This document shows positions 42,135 through 50,553 of a stretch of DNA of 64,000 bases, piece after piece; position 1 is the first letter of the stretch; each line of letters opens with the position of its first letter. A program made the translations under genes and the position numbers. The notes under the pieces are model-generated. The model was not told the DNA's origin, ran no database searches, and saw only the letters and a list, made by a program, of their open reading frames with translations. The DNA lies in assembly GCF_032586155.1 (NCBI RefSeq), contig NZ_JAWHTC010000001.1, forward strand, positions 806,001 to 870,000, written 5' to 3'. The DNA is from JAWHTC01 sp032586155. GTDB taxonomy: Bacteria; Pseudomonadota; Alphaproteobacteria; Rhodobacterales; Rhodobacteraceae.

Positions 42135-43501
42135 ACGTTCAACAGCAGGTGTTCGCGTTCCCAGGGCGAGATCACGTGAAGGAACTCTTCATACTCGCTG
42201 CGTTTGACGATGGAGTAGACCCGGGCAAATTCGCGGCCGAGCACCTCGTGCAGGTCGGTGGCCTCGTCAAACAGGTCGAGAGAGGCGCCGAGCTCGCGCG
42301 GGAAGGCGTCTTCGCCAGCATAGGCTTCGCCCTTGCGCTGTTTGTCGGGGCGTTCCTGTTCGATCAGGCCGAGATAACCGCAGGCAAGGCTGGCGGCGAT
42401 GCCGAGATAGGGGTTGCAGTCCATGCCCGCCAGCCGGTTTTCAACCCGCCGCGCCGCAGGCGGCGAGAGCGGCACGCGCAGGCCCGCAGTGCGGTTGTCG
42501 CGGGCCCATTCCAGGTTGACCGGAGCGGAATGGTCGCGGACATAGCGGCGGAACGAGTTCACATAGGGCGCGATGACGGCGATCGCGCTTGGGAAATGGT
42601 TCTGCAGCCCGCCGATGAAGTGGAAAAACGCATCGGTTTCACCACCTTGCGGGCCGGAGAACAGGTTCTGGCCGGATTCGATGTCGATCACCGAATGGTG
42701 GATATGCATGGCCGAGCCGGGCTCTTCGGCGATGGGTTTGGCCATGAAGGTGGCATAGCAGTCGTGACGCAGGGCGGCCTCGCGGATGAGGCGCTTGAAA
42801 TAGAACACCTCGTCGGCAAGTTTCACCGGGTCGCCGTGGCGCAGGTTGATTTCAAGCTGACCGGCGCCACCTTCCTGGGTGATGCCGTCGATCTCGAAGC
42901 CTTGTGCTTCGGCAAAGTCGTAGATGTCGTCGATCACCGGGCCAAATTCGTCGACCGCGGTCATGGAATAGGCCTGGCGGGCGGCGGCGGGGCGGCCCGA
43001 CCGGCCCATCATCGGTTCGATTTTCTTGGCGGGATCGAGATTGCGGGCAACGAGGTAGAATTCCATCTCGGGGGCAACGACCGGCTCCCAGCCCTTGGTG
43101 CGGTAGAGTTCAACCACGCGTTTCAAAACGTTGCGGGGCGCGCTTTGCACCGGCTCGCCGTTGCGATCATAGGCGTCGTGGATCACCTGCAGCGTCCAGT
43201 CGGCGGTCCAGGGCGCGGCGCTGGCCGTGTCCATGTCGGGTTTGAGGACCATGTCGCGTTCGATGAAGCCCTCGTCCCCTGCGGCTTCGCCCCAGCCGCC
43301 GGTGATGGTCTGGAAGAAGATCGAATCCGGCAGGTGGAAATAGTCCTGGCGGGCGAATTTCGAAGCCGGGACCGCCTTGCCCCGTGCAATGCCGGGCAGG
43401 TCAGCGATGATGCATTCAACCTCGTCCAGGCGATGGCCTTCGAGATAGTCCTGGGCAGGCTGCGGCAGCGAGGTAAGCCAGTTTTTCGGGTGAGTTTTCA
43501 T
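42131..43501 (-). CDS. Glutamine synthetase-like gamma-glutamylamine ligase
   Basis: This 456-residue protein of the glutamine synthetase superfamily joins glutamate to an amine using ATP. It has PLVP-like motifs: APEMEFYLVARN, AGQLEINLRHGDPVKLADEVFYFKR, SAMHIHHSVIDIESGQNLF and RVENRLAGMDCNPYLGIAASLACG. The N-terminus is long, with LDEVECIIADLPGIARGKAVPASKFARQDYFHLPDSIFFQT. It resembles PuuA, which makes gamma-glutamylputrescine. The start overlaps the GATase stop by 4 bases, and the stop overlaps the puuB-like start. No adenylylation-site context was identified, so regulation is likely transcriptional. Confidence 0.85.
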   Translation of the reverse strand: MKTHPKNWLTSLPQPAQDYLEGHRLDEVECIIADLPGIARGKAVPASKFARQDYFHLPDSIFFQTITGGWGEAAGDEGFIERDMVLKPDMDTASAAPWTADWTLQVIHDAYDRNGEPVQSAPRNVLKRVVELYRTKGWEPVVAPEMEFYLVARNLDPAKKIEPMMGRSGRPAAARQAYSMTAVDEFGPVIDDIYDFAEAQGFEIDGITQEGGAGQLEINLRHGDPVKLADEVFYFKRLIREAALRHDCYATFMAKPIAEEPGSAMHIHHSVIDIESGQNLFSGPQGGETDAFFHFIGGLQNHFPSAIAVIAPYVNSFRRYVRDHSAPVNLEWARDNRTAGLRVPLSPPAARRVENRLAGMDCNPYLGIAASLACGYLGLIEQERPDKQRKGEAYAGEDAFPRELGASLDLFDEATDLHEVLGREFARVYSIVKRSEYEEFLHVISPWEREHLLLNV

Positions 43502-44187
43502 GAGGGTGCTCGTTGGTTGAAGAATGTGGTCATCATAGAGGCAAATGTGCCGCTGTCATCGGGGCCAGCTGCGTCAATCTTGTCTTGCGCTGCGCGGAGC
43601 AGTTCGTTGGGCACCACGCCTCGGCCGCGCTTGTCGATCAGATCGGCGACGAAGGAAGCCGTAAACTCGGGGTGGGGTTGGATCGTGAGAATGTTGTCGC
43701 CAATCACCAGCGCGGCGTTGGCGCAGAAATCGTTCGAGCCGATGACCTGTGTGTTGGGCGGCAGTTCGGTGATCTGGTCCTGATGCCAGGCGTTTAAGGT
43801 CATGGTGCTGCCGTCGATTTCGTATTGCTGCTGGCCGATGGCCCAGCCGCCCGAGAATTTCTCGACCTTGCCACCGAGCGCCTGGGCGATGATCTGGTGG
43901 CCGAAGCAGACTCCGATCAGGGGTTTGCCGGAGACGGAGATCTGACGCACCAGTTCTTCGAGCGGCGCAATCCAGTCGTGGTCTTCATAGACGCCATGGC
44001 GCGAGCCGGTGATCAGCCAGCCGTCGCAGGTATCGGCGCTTTCCGGGAAGATGCCATCGAGCACGGCGTAGGTATCGAACTGGTACCCTTGACCGGCCAG
44101 AAGCCTGGCAAACATTTCGTCGTAATCCCCCGATTGGGAGATCAGCATGTCAGGGGCGCGGCCGGTTTGCAGGATGCCGATTTTCAT
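43498..44187 (-). CDS. Class I glutamine amidotransferase-like hydrolase
   Basis: This 229-residue protein has the class I GATase fold. The nucleophile is the cysteine in IGVCFGHQIIAQALGG, about residue 90, and the histidine and glutamate are in IQPHPEFTASF (about residue 175). GMP synthase-like stand-alone GATases hydrolyse gamma-glutamyl amides. In the Puu pathway PuuD hydrolyses gamma-glutamyl-GABA to glutamate and GABA, and this gene sits where PuuD would be needed. It is not a close PuuD homologue by eye, so its assignment is tentative. A palindrome lies 14 bases upstream of its start. Confidence 0.78.
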   Translation of the reverse strand: MKIGILQTGRAPDMLISQSGDYDEMFARLLAGQGYQFDTYAVLDGIFPESADTCDGWLITGSRHGVYEDHDWIAPLEELVRQISVSGKPLIGVCFGHQIIAQALGGKVEKFSGGWAIGQQQYEIDGSTMTLNAWHQDQITELPPNTQVIGSNDFCANAALVIGDNILTIQPHPEFTASFVADLIDKRGRGVVPNELLRAAQDKIDAAGPDDSGTFASMMTTFFNQRAPS

Positions 44188-44201
44188 GGGTGTCGCTCTG
44201 G

Positions 44202-44215
44202 GTTTTGATCAAATT
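44202..44215. promoter_or_regulatory. Palindrome upstream of the GATase gene
   Basis: GTTTTGATCAAATT contains the same TTTGATCAAA core as the perfect palindromes at 26143 and 45581. It ends 14 bases before the start at 44187, between the first glutamine synthetase-like gene and the GATase gene, so it could serve an internal promoter. Confidence 0.5.
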
Positions 44216-44235
44216 GAAGGGTTCGAGTGGCGCGA

Positions 44236-45552
44236 TCAGACGGTTTCGAGATAGACCTTCCAGCGATCTTCCACTGGCAGGGCGTCGATGCGGCGGATTT
44301 CCTGGCGCTTGGTGTAACATAGGTTGCGGATCACTTCGCCTGGCAGGATGCGGGCCATGAATGGATCGGTTTCGAACGCGGTAAGGGCCGACTGCCAGTC
44401 TGGTGCCAGTTGCGGCAGGTCTTGGTCATAGGCATTGCCGGTGATCGGTGCGGGTGGGGTGGCACCGTCCTCGATTCCCGCCAGCGCGGCGCCGAGGATG
44501 GCGGCGAGCGTCAGGTAGGGGTTGATGTCGCCGCCCGAGACACGGTGTTCGATACGACGGGCCACCGGGGCACCGCCAGGAATGCGGACAAGGGCGGTGC
44601 GGTTGTCATAGGCCCAGGAGATACCGGTCGGGGCATGGGCACCGGGCACCAGCCGGTCATAGGAATTGGCGTGCGGGGCAAAGAGCAGGGTCGAGCCGTG
44701 GGCGGCGTTTAGACAGCCGGCGACCGCCTGTTGCAGCAGCGGTGTACCCGTGTCGGTTCCATCGTTGAAGACATTGTTGCCGTCGGCATCGAGCACCGAG
44801 AAATGCACATGCATGCCGTTGCCTGCGTCATCGCCAAAGGGTTTGGCCATGAAGGTGGCAGCCATGCCGTGACGCCGCGCCAGCCCTTTGACAAGCGTCT
44901 TGAAAAGCCATGCGTTGTCGGCGGCACGCATGGCGTCGGCGTGTAGGATGTCAATTTCGTATTGGCCGAGACCGGCCTCGGAAATGGTACTTTGGGCAGG
45001 GATGTCCATCAGCGCGCAGGCATCGTAAAGCGCCGTGAAGAAGCCATCAAATGCATCAAGCTGGCGCATCGACAGAATGGCATGCGAATTGATACGCCGG
45101 TTCGAGAGCGGGTTGATCGGCGGGGTGAGCGCCTCGTCGCTGTCATCGACGAGGTAGAATTCCATCTCAGTGGCAGCCTGAACAGTCCAGCCACGCGCCT
45201 GGTAGCGGGCAAGCACGGCGCCGAGCGCATGGCGCGGGTCCCCTTCGTAAGAGGTGCCGTCATCGTGGTAGAGGGACATGGGCACCATGGCCGAGGGGTT
45301 TTCCAACCAGGGCATCGGAACGGGGCCGCGTTCGGTAGGCAGGGCCATGCCGTCGGCATCGCCGCTTTCGAACACCAGCGGGCTGTCTTCGATATCGCTG
45401 CCCCAGATATCGACATTGAGCACCGAGTAAGGCAGGCGCACGCCGCCCTGGTCGAGCTTGGAAGCCGAAATGGCGGGCAGGCGTTTGCCGCGCATCTGGC
45501 CGTTGAGGTCACAGGCGACGGCGCGGAAGGTTTGCAGATGGTTGAGGTCCAT
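44236..45552 (-). CDS. Glutamine synthetase-like protein, first of the gamma-glutamyl-amine operon
   Basis: This second glutamine synthetase-like ligase (about 438 residues from MDLNHLQTFRAVACDLNGQMRGKR) differs from the protein encoded at 42131. Motifs seen are TEMEFYLVDDSDEALTPP, GLGQYEIDILHADAMRAADNAW, NGMHVHFSVLDADGNNVF and ARRIEHRVSGGDINPYLTLAAIL. It ends in KVYLETV. It probably adds glutamate to another amine, or forms a mixed enzyme with the second copy. The start may be at 45564, four codons upstream; neither has a strong ribosome site. The palindrome AATTTGATCAAATT lies at 45581-45594, 17-29 bases upstream. Confidence 0.84.
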   Translation of the reverse strand: MDLNHLQTFRAVACDLNGQMRGKRLPAISASKLDQGGVRLPYSVLNVDIWGSDIEDSPLVFESGDADGMALPTERGPVPMPWLENPSAMVPMSLYHDDGTSYEGDPRHALGAVLARYQARGWTVQAATEMEFYLVDDSDEALTPPINPLSNRRINSHAILSMRQLDAFDGFFTALYDACALMDIPAQSTISEAGLGQYEIDILHADAMRAADNAWLFKTLVKGLARRHGMAATFMAKPFGDDAGNGMHVHFSVLDADGNNVFNDGTDTGTPLLQQAVAGCLNAAHGSTLLFAPHANSYDRLVPGAHAPTGISWAYDNRTALVRIPGGAPVARRIEHRVSGGDINPYLTLAAILGAALAGIEDGATPPAPITGNAYDQDLPQLAPDWQSALTAFETDPFMARILPGEVIRNLCYTKRQEIRRIDALPVEDRWKVYLETV

Positions 45553-45580
45553 GGGGGCTCTCATTGGGGGTCTCGTTCTG

Positions 45581-45594
45581 AATTTGATCAAATT
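45581..45594. promoter_or_regulatory. Perfect palindrome upstream of the gamma-glutamyl-amine operon
   Basis: AATTTGATCAAATT is identical over all 14 bases to the site upstream of agmatinase at 26143. It lies just before the first glutamine synthetase-like gene. The position suggests a repressor or activator site for the operon. Confidence 0.6.
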
Positions 45595-45787
45595 ATCGAC
45601 GGGAGCGAACTGAATGTCCAGCAGTTTCCGTTGGCGCGGGCGGATTCGATCGCCGCCCTCGGGCGTCTCCCGCCCATAAAAGGTGGGGTGTTGCGACTTG
45701 TGTCGGGAACGCCCACCCCCGACGCGCTCGGGTGGCAATAGGGGTATTCTGGTTAACAGGTTGTGGGCGTGGCGTTGCTGCGCTGTT

Positions 45788-45810
45788 GAGTATTTGGGCA
45801 AAGAAAGAGG
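45788..45810 (+). repeat. Dispersed repeat, single arm
   Basis: GAGTATTTGGGCAAAGAAAG followed by AGG matches the arms at 13193-13254. It lies 17 bases past the stop of the aspartic protease gene, in the opposite orientation. Confidence 0.5.
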
Positions 45811-45826
45811 GCAAGAGTGCGAGGCA

Positions 45827-46405
45827 TCAGCGGGTCAGGGTCAGGGCACCGTCGGTGATTTCGATCTTGGTGTAGCGCTGCAGGTAGCTCATGCCCAGGA
45901 GCGAGCCATCCATTTCACCTTCGTTGACGAAAGCGCGCAGGCCGCTGTCGCGGATATCGCCGATGGCGAAGTCATCCAGGCGGACGGGGGCGGTGCGGAC
46001 TTCGCCGTTGGCGGTGAAGGCGCGGCCGATATAGGCAAGGTTGGCGGTGTCGATCCCGGCGGCGCGGGCGTCGGCGTCGGTGAGCACGATCTGGGTGGCA
46101 CCGGTGTCGACGGTAAAGCGGATTGGGGCACCGTTGACCATGGCGGTGACGTAGTAGTGGCCGTCGCGAGCGCGCGGCAGTTCGATCCGGCCCTGGTCGG
46201 CAAACACCGATTGCTGCGGCGTGATGGCGCCCGAGATGTCATCCCAGAGCGCCACGACAGCCATGGCGCCGGCAAAGATCAGCGCCCAGGCGAGGGCCTG
46301 TTGGGTGAGTTTGCCTAGCGAAACACGGTTCTGGGTGATGAACCAACCTGCAATGGCACAGAGCAGCAGGACGAGATAGACGAGGCTGGCGGGATCGTTT
46401 TGCAT
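45827..46405 (-). CDS. Membrane-anchored retropepsin-like aspartic protease
   Basis: This 192-residue protein has two N-terminal membrane segments (VYLVLLLCAIAGWFI and LAWALIFAGAMAVVALW) and a periplasmic domain with one pepsin-like half. The catalytic motif FTVDTGATQIVLTD, with Asp100, is followed by GRAFTANGEVRTAPVRLDDFAIGD and the LLGMSYLQRY segment. It matches the bacterial clan AA family related to TIGR02281 proteins, which are expected to act as homodimers. The substrate is unknown. The gene lies 18 bases downstream of marC, so they may be co-transcribed. Confidence 0.85.
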   Translation of the reverse strand: MQNDPASLVYLVLLLCAIAGWFITQNRVSLGKLTQQALAWALIFAGAMAVVALWDDISGAITPQQSVFADQGRIELPRARDGHYYVTAMVNGAPIRFTVDTGATQIVLTDADARAAGIDTANLAYIGRAFTANGEVRTAPVRLDDFAIGDIRDSGLRAFVNEGEMDGSLLGMSYLQRYTKIEITDGALTLTR

Positions 46406-46423
46406 GGGATTGATATAGGGGCC

Positions 46424-47065
46424 CTAGGTGCCGCCTGCAATTCCGCCGGCGAATCCGAATGCGGCGAGACCGTCGAGGATGAATTGCACCGCAAGGGCGG
46501 CGAGCAGCATGCCGAGAAGCCGGGTGGCGATGTTGATGCCAGTTTTGCCCAAGGCGCGTTCGAGAAGGCCCGAGGCGAGAAAGAAAACGAAGACCACGAG
46601 AAGGACGGCGGCGGCGACGCCAAGGATGGCGACGAGACCGAACACGTCGTCCTGTCCACCGGCCAGAAGAATCACCGTTGCGATCGAGCCGGGACCTGCG
46701 ATGAGGGGCAGCGAGAGGGGGAAGACGGAAGGATCCGGGGCCTCGGCCGCACCACCTTCAGCTTGATCCTCGCGCCGCTGGGTGCGGCGCTCAAAGAGCA
46801 TGTCGAGAGCGGTGAGAAAAAGCAGCGCGCCGCCGGCAACGCGGAAGGCGGGCATGGAAATACCGACAAAGCCAAGCACCGCCTCACCGAAGATGGTGAA
46901 GGCAGCGAGAATGGCGAAGGCGATGAGACAGGCGCGCAGCGCAATGGCTCGGCGGGCGCGGGTTTCGGTTCCGTGGGTGAGGGTGACGAAAAGCGGAGTC
47001 AGGCCAATCGGGTCGATCACCACGAAGAGCGTTGTGAAGGCGGTGATGAGGAAGGCGCTGTCCAT
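46424..47065 (-). CDS. MarC family integral membrane protein
   Basis: This 213-residue protein has six membrane helices and the MarC/UPF0056 signatures: TTLFVVIDPIGLTPLFVTL at the N-terminus, FRVAGGALLFLTALDMLFERR in the middle, and FPLSLPLIAGPGSIATVILLAGG. A short cytoplasmic loop separates helices 3 and 4. MarC was once thought to give antibiotic resistance, but its role is unclear; related members may transport small metabolites. The alanine and glycine-rich C-terminus ends in FAGGIAGGT. It lies between the ABC-F gene and the aspartic protease gene on the same strand. Confidence 0.88.
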   Translation of the reverse strand: MDSAFLITAFTTLFVVIDPIGLTPLFVTLTHGTETRARRAIALRACLIAFAILAAFTIFGEAVLGFVGISMPAFRVAGGALLFLTALDMLFERRTQRREDQAEGGAAEAPDPSVFPLSLPLIAGPGSIATVILLAGGQDDVFGLVAILGVAAAVLLVVFVFFLASGLLERALGKTGINIATRLLGMLLAALAVQFILDGLAAFGFAGGIAGGT

Positions 47066-47131
47066 GGTAGAGTGCTAGGGGGTTATAGCGAGGCTGGCAA
47101 GGTGCTCGTAGGTCCCGAAGTCCCGTCCCGC

Positions 47132-48976
47132 CTATGCCTGCGCGGTTTCGAGCTTTTCCAGCGCAGACATCCAGAGCCCCTCTGCACGGTCCAACCCGTC
47201 CATGATTTCGGCGTATTTCTTTTGCCAAACGGCGGCCTCTGCGGGGTTGTCGTAAAGCTCGGGTGCGGCCAGTTTTGTGGCAAGCTTGTCGCGCATTTCA
47301 TTCAGTTTATCAACACGTTCTTCGCATTTCCTCACCTCGCTGCGCAGAGCGAGCAGGGCATCTCGGGAGGGCCGCTTGGGTTTGGGCTGTTTCGGTTTTT
47401 CCGCGGTTTTTCCGGCGCGCTTTTCCGGCGTGAGCAGCATCTGGCGATAGCTTTCCAGATCGCCATCATATGGGGCAACTTGACCGTCTTTGACCAGCCA
47501 GAGGCGGTCGGCAACCAGGGAAAGAAGGTGCATATCGTGGCTGACCAGGATCACGGCACCGGAATAGGCGGTGAGGGCTTCGACCAGCGCCTCGCGGGAC
47601 TCGATATCGAGGTGGTTGGTGGGTTCGTCGAGGATCAGGAGGTGCGGTGCGTCGATGGTGGCGAGCATCAGCGACAGGCGCGCCTTCTGGCCGCCGGAGA
47701 GTGAGCCGACAAGGGTGTCGGCCTGTTCGGCACCGATGCCGAAGCCACCGAGGCGGGCGCGTAGACGGGCCGGGGTTTCAGAGGGGCGCAGGCGGCGGAT
47801 ATGATCAAGCGGGGTTTCGTCGATGTGCAGCTCGTCAACCTGGTGCTGGGCGAAATAGCCGACGCGCAGTTTCGACGAGGTGGTCATGCGCCCCTGAATA
47901 AGATCAAGTCTGCCGGACAAGAGTTTGGAAAGAGTGGATTTTCCTTCACCATTGCGGCCCAGGAGAGCGATGCGGTCGTCCTGGTCGATACGCAGGTCGA
48001 GGCGCGAGAGCACCGGCGTGCCATCATAGCCGACATTGCCCATCTCGACCCGGATAATCGGCGGTGAAAGCTTTTCGGGTTCGGGGAAGGTAAATGCGCG
48101 CAATGCGGCCTCTTGCGGGGCAGTGATAGGTTTCATCCGCGCCAGCGCCTTCAATCTTGATTGCGCCTGCTTGGCCTTGTCAGCCTTGTAGCGGAAGCGG
48201 TCGACGTAAGACTGCAGGTGGGCGCGGCGGGCTTCCTGTTTCTTGGCTTCGGCCTCTTGCGCCAGAAGGCGGGCAGCGCGGGTTTCGGCGAAGCTGTCGT
48301 AATTACCCTGGTAGAAGGTCAGTTTACGGTCTTCCAGATGCAGGATGCCGCCAACGGCGCGATTGAGAAGGCCCCGGTCGTGGGAGACGATCAGCACCGT
48401 GTGAGGGTATTTCGCCAGGTAGCTTTCAAGCCAGAGCGCGCCTTCGAGGTCGAGATAGTTGGTCGGTTCATCGAGCAAGAGCAAATCGGGGGCAGAGAAC
48501 AGCACGGCAGCCAGCGCAACGCGCATGCGCCAACCGCCGGAAAAGGCGCTGCACGGCATGTGCATTTCGCCAGCGGTGAAGCCCAGGCCGCGCAGGATCG
48601 ACGAGGCGCGGGCCTCGGCGCCCCAGGCGTCGATATCGGCCAGCCGGGTCTGAATCTCGGCGATGCGGGTGGGGTCTTCGGTGTCTTCAGAGAGAAGGGC
48701 GGCCCGTTCTGTGTCGGCGGCAAGCACGGTATCGAGGAGGCTGACCTCATTGCCGGGGACTTCTTGCGCAACACCGCCGATACGGGCGCGGACCGGCAAG
48801 GAGATGTCGCCGGTTTCCAGCGCCAACTCGCCCCGGATCAGGCGAAAGAGGGTGGTTTTGCCGGTGCCATTGCGACCGACAAGACCGACCTTGTGGCCGG
48901 TGGGAATGGTGGCCGAGGCGTGCTCGATCAGGGGGCGCCCTGCCACGGAGTAGGATATGTCGTCGAGCCTGAGCAT
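47132..48976 (-). CDS. ABC-F family ribosome-associated ATPase
   Basis: This 614-residue soluble protein has two ABC domains and no membrane part. Domain 1 has Walker A GRNGTGKTTLF (about residue 36), signature FSGGWRMRVALA and LLLDEPTNYLDLE. Domain 2 has GRNGEGKSTLSKLLSG, LSGGQKARLSLML and LILDEPTNHLDIES. Between them the linker KYADRFRYKADKAKQAQSR is the ABC-F interdomain helix. The C-terminal 80 residues form a coiled coil, as in Uup-like proteins. ABC-F proteins act on the ribosome to rescue stalled translation or resist antibiotics. The start at 48976 aligns with MLRLDDISYS. Confidence 0.92.
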   Translation of the reverse strand: MLRLDDISYSVAGRPLIEHASATIPTGHKVGLVGRNGTGKTTLFRLIRGELALETGDISLPVRARIGGVAQEVPGNEVSLLDTVLAADTERAALLSEDTEDPTRIAEIQTRLADIDAWGAEARASSILRGLGFTAGEMHMPCSAFSGGWRMRVALAAVLFSAPDLLLLDEPTNYLDLEGALWLESYLAKYPHTVLIVSHDRGLLNRAVGGILHLEDRKLTFYQGNYDSFAETRAARLLAQEAEAKKQEARRAHLQSYVDRFRYKADKAKQAQSRLKALARMKPITAPQEAALRAFTFPEPEKLSPPIIRVEMGNVGYDGTPVLSRLDLRIDQDDRIALLGRNGEGKSTLSKLLSGRLDLIQGRMTTSSKLRVGYFAQHQVDELHIDETPLDHIRRLRPSETPARLRARLGGFGIGAEQADTLVGSLSGGQKARLSLMLATIDAPHLLILDEPTNHLDIESREALVEALTAYSGAVILVSHDMHLLSLVADRLWLVKDGQVAPYDGDLESYRQMLLTPEKRAGKTAEKPKQPKPKRPSRDALLALRSEVRKCEERVDKLNEMRDKLATKLAAPELYDNPAEAAVWQKKYAEIMDGLDRAEGLWMSALEKLETAQA

Positions 48977-49080
48977 GAGGGCGTGGGTGCCAGAGGGGGC
49001 GGGGGGTGTCAATGCACCGGATTGGTTCACGAGGGAGGACGGTTGGGGCGGGTTTTCGAATTGCTTTCGCAATCCGACCG

Positions 49081-49130
49081 GCCGGGGGCCAGCCGCCCCC
49101 AGATCCCCGGAATGTTTTCGGTCAGATGAC
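49081..49130 (+). repeat. Dispersed intergenic repeat, copy 4
   Basis: A GC-rich hairpin (GGGGG and CCCCC arms at 49084-49100) precedes ATCCCCGGAATGTTTTCGGT and CAGATGAC. It matches the copies at 343, 17391 and 22683, with more divergence. It lies in the 292-base gap between the divergent ABC-F and efflux genes. Confidence 0.5.
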
Positions 49131-49268
49131 GCGGGAAGGGCTTGGGATTGGTCGGCACGTGGTCTGGGGTCACAGATCTTGCGGGAAAACTTCTGCCGTC
49201 ACGTATCGTCTTGTGGTCAGGGCGTCCCGGCGTTACCGCTTGACCATTCACATGTGAACGGATGCCCC

Positions 49269-50462
49269 ATGGCCCCCGCGAAATCCCCTCCGAAGATGCT
49301 GACGCTGGTGCTTCTGACCTCGCTTAGTGTCTTGTCGCTCAATATGTTCCTGCCGTCGCTCAAGCAGATCGCGGCGGAATATGGCGTGGAATACGGGGTC
49401 GTGTCGCTGGCCTTGGGCGGCTATCTGGCGATGTCGGCGCTGTTGCAGATGATTCTGGGGCCGCTGAGCGACATGATCGGGCGCAGGCCGGTGATGCTGG
49501 CGGGAATCGGGGTGTTCGCCATTGCCTCGGTGGGCTGCGCGCTGGCCGAGAATGTCTGGGTCTTCCTGGGGTTTCGCATGGTGCAATGCCTGGTGGGCGT
49601 TGGCATGGTTCTGAGCCGCGCAGTGGTGCGCGACATTGCCCCCAAGGAAGAGGCGGCGCGTCTGTTGGGGATCATGGGGACGGCGATGGCGCTGGCGCCG
49701 CTTCTTGGGCCGGTTTTCGGCGGCTACCTGGACGAGTGGCTCGGCTGGCGCTCGACCTTCTGGTTCTTTGCCGTCGGCGGTGTGGCGCTTTTGGTGCTGA
49801 CCTGGGTCGATATGGGGGAGACCAACCAGAACCCGTCGGACAGTTTCGGCGCGCAGTTCCGGTCCTACCCGGAGCTGTTTCGCGAGCGGCTGTTCTGGGC
49901 CTATTGCGTGCTGTTGGTGTTTTCGGTCGGCGGGTTCTACGTCTTTCTCGGCGGGGCACCACAGGTGGGGGAGGAGGCCTACGGTCTGACGCCGGGCTTG
50001 TTAGGGCTTGGCATGGGGTCGATTTCAGGGGGCTTCATGCTGGGCAATATCATCAGCACGCGGATGACCCGGTCTTGGGGGATCGTGAAGCTGATGACCC
50101 TGGGTCGGATTGTCGGGACCGTGGGGCCACTGGTGGCGCTGCTCTTGACCTTGGCAGGACTATCGCATCCGTTTGTGATGTTTGGCGGGGCGATTTTCAT
50201 CGGCTTCGGCAACGGGTTAACCCTGCCGGGAGCAAATGCCGGGGTGATGTCGGTGGCGCCGCATCTGGCCGGGTCGGCCTCGGGGCTGAGCGGTGCGCTG
50301 ACCCTGGCAGGAGGGGCGGCCATTTCGACGCTGGTGGGGGCGTTGGTGGCGGGTAGTTTCGGGGTTTACGTGCTGCTGACGGCGATGGTGATCACCTCGG
50401 CAATTGGGTTGGCGGCGGCGATTTACGTGGGCCGGTTGGAGGCGCAGCGTCCCGAGCTGTAA
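49269..50462 (+). CDS. Bcr/CflA family multidrug efflux MFS transporter
   Basis: This 397-residue major facilitator has 12 membrane helices. It begins LLTSLSVLSLNMFLPSLKQIAAEYGV and has YLAMSALLQMILGPLSDMIGRRPVML, the conserved loop 2-3 motif, and ARLLGIMGTAMALAPLLGPVFGG, the drug-proton antiporter motif C. It belongs to the Bcr/CflA drug-resistance group, which exports diverse toxic compounds. The start at 49269 is the ATG nearest the family alignment; upstream in-frame codons are unrelated. ndk follows after 91 bases. Confidence 0.88.
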   Translation: MAPAKSPPKMLTLVLLTSLSVLSLNMFLPSLKQIAAEYGVEYGVVSLALGGYLAMSALLQMILGPLSDMIGRRPVMLAGIGVFAIASVGCALAENVWVFLGFRMVQCLVGVGMVLSRAVVRDIAPKEEAARLLGIMGTAMALAPLLGPVFGGYLDEWLGWRSTFWFFAVGGVALLVLTWVDMGETNQNPSDSFGAQFRSYPELFRERLFWAYCVLLVFSVGGFYVFLGGAPQVGEEAYGLTPGLLGLGMGSISGGFMLGNIISTRMTRSWGIVKLMTLGRIVGTVGPLVALLLTLAGLSHPFVMFGGAIFIGFGNGLTLPGANAGVMSVAPHLAGSASGLSGALTLAGGAAISTLVGALVAGSFGVYVLLTAMVITSAIGLAAAIYVGRLEAQRPEL

Positions 50463-50553
50463 AAGGGGCCGCGAATGCCCACTTTTCAAAGGTGTCAACG
50501 CGTGGTAGCAGGGCGCCAAATCACTGACACAACTGCAAACAGGAGCCCCTATC

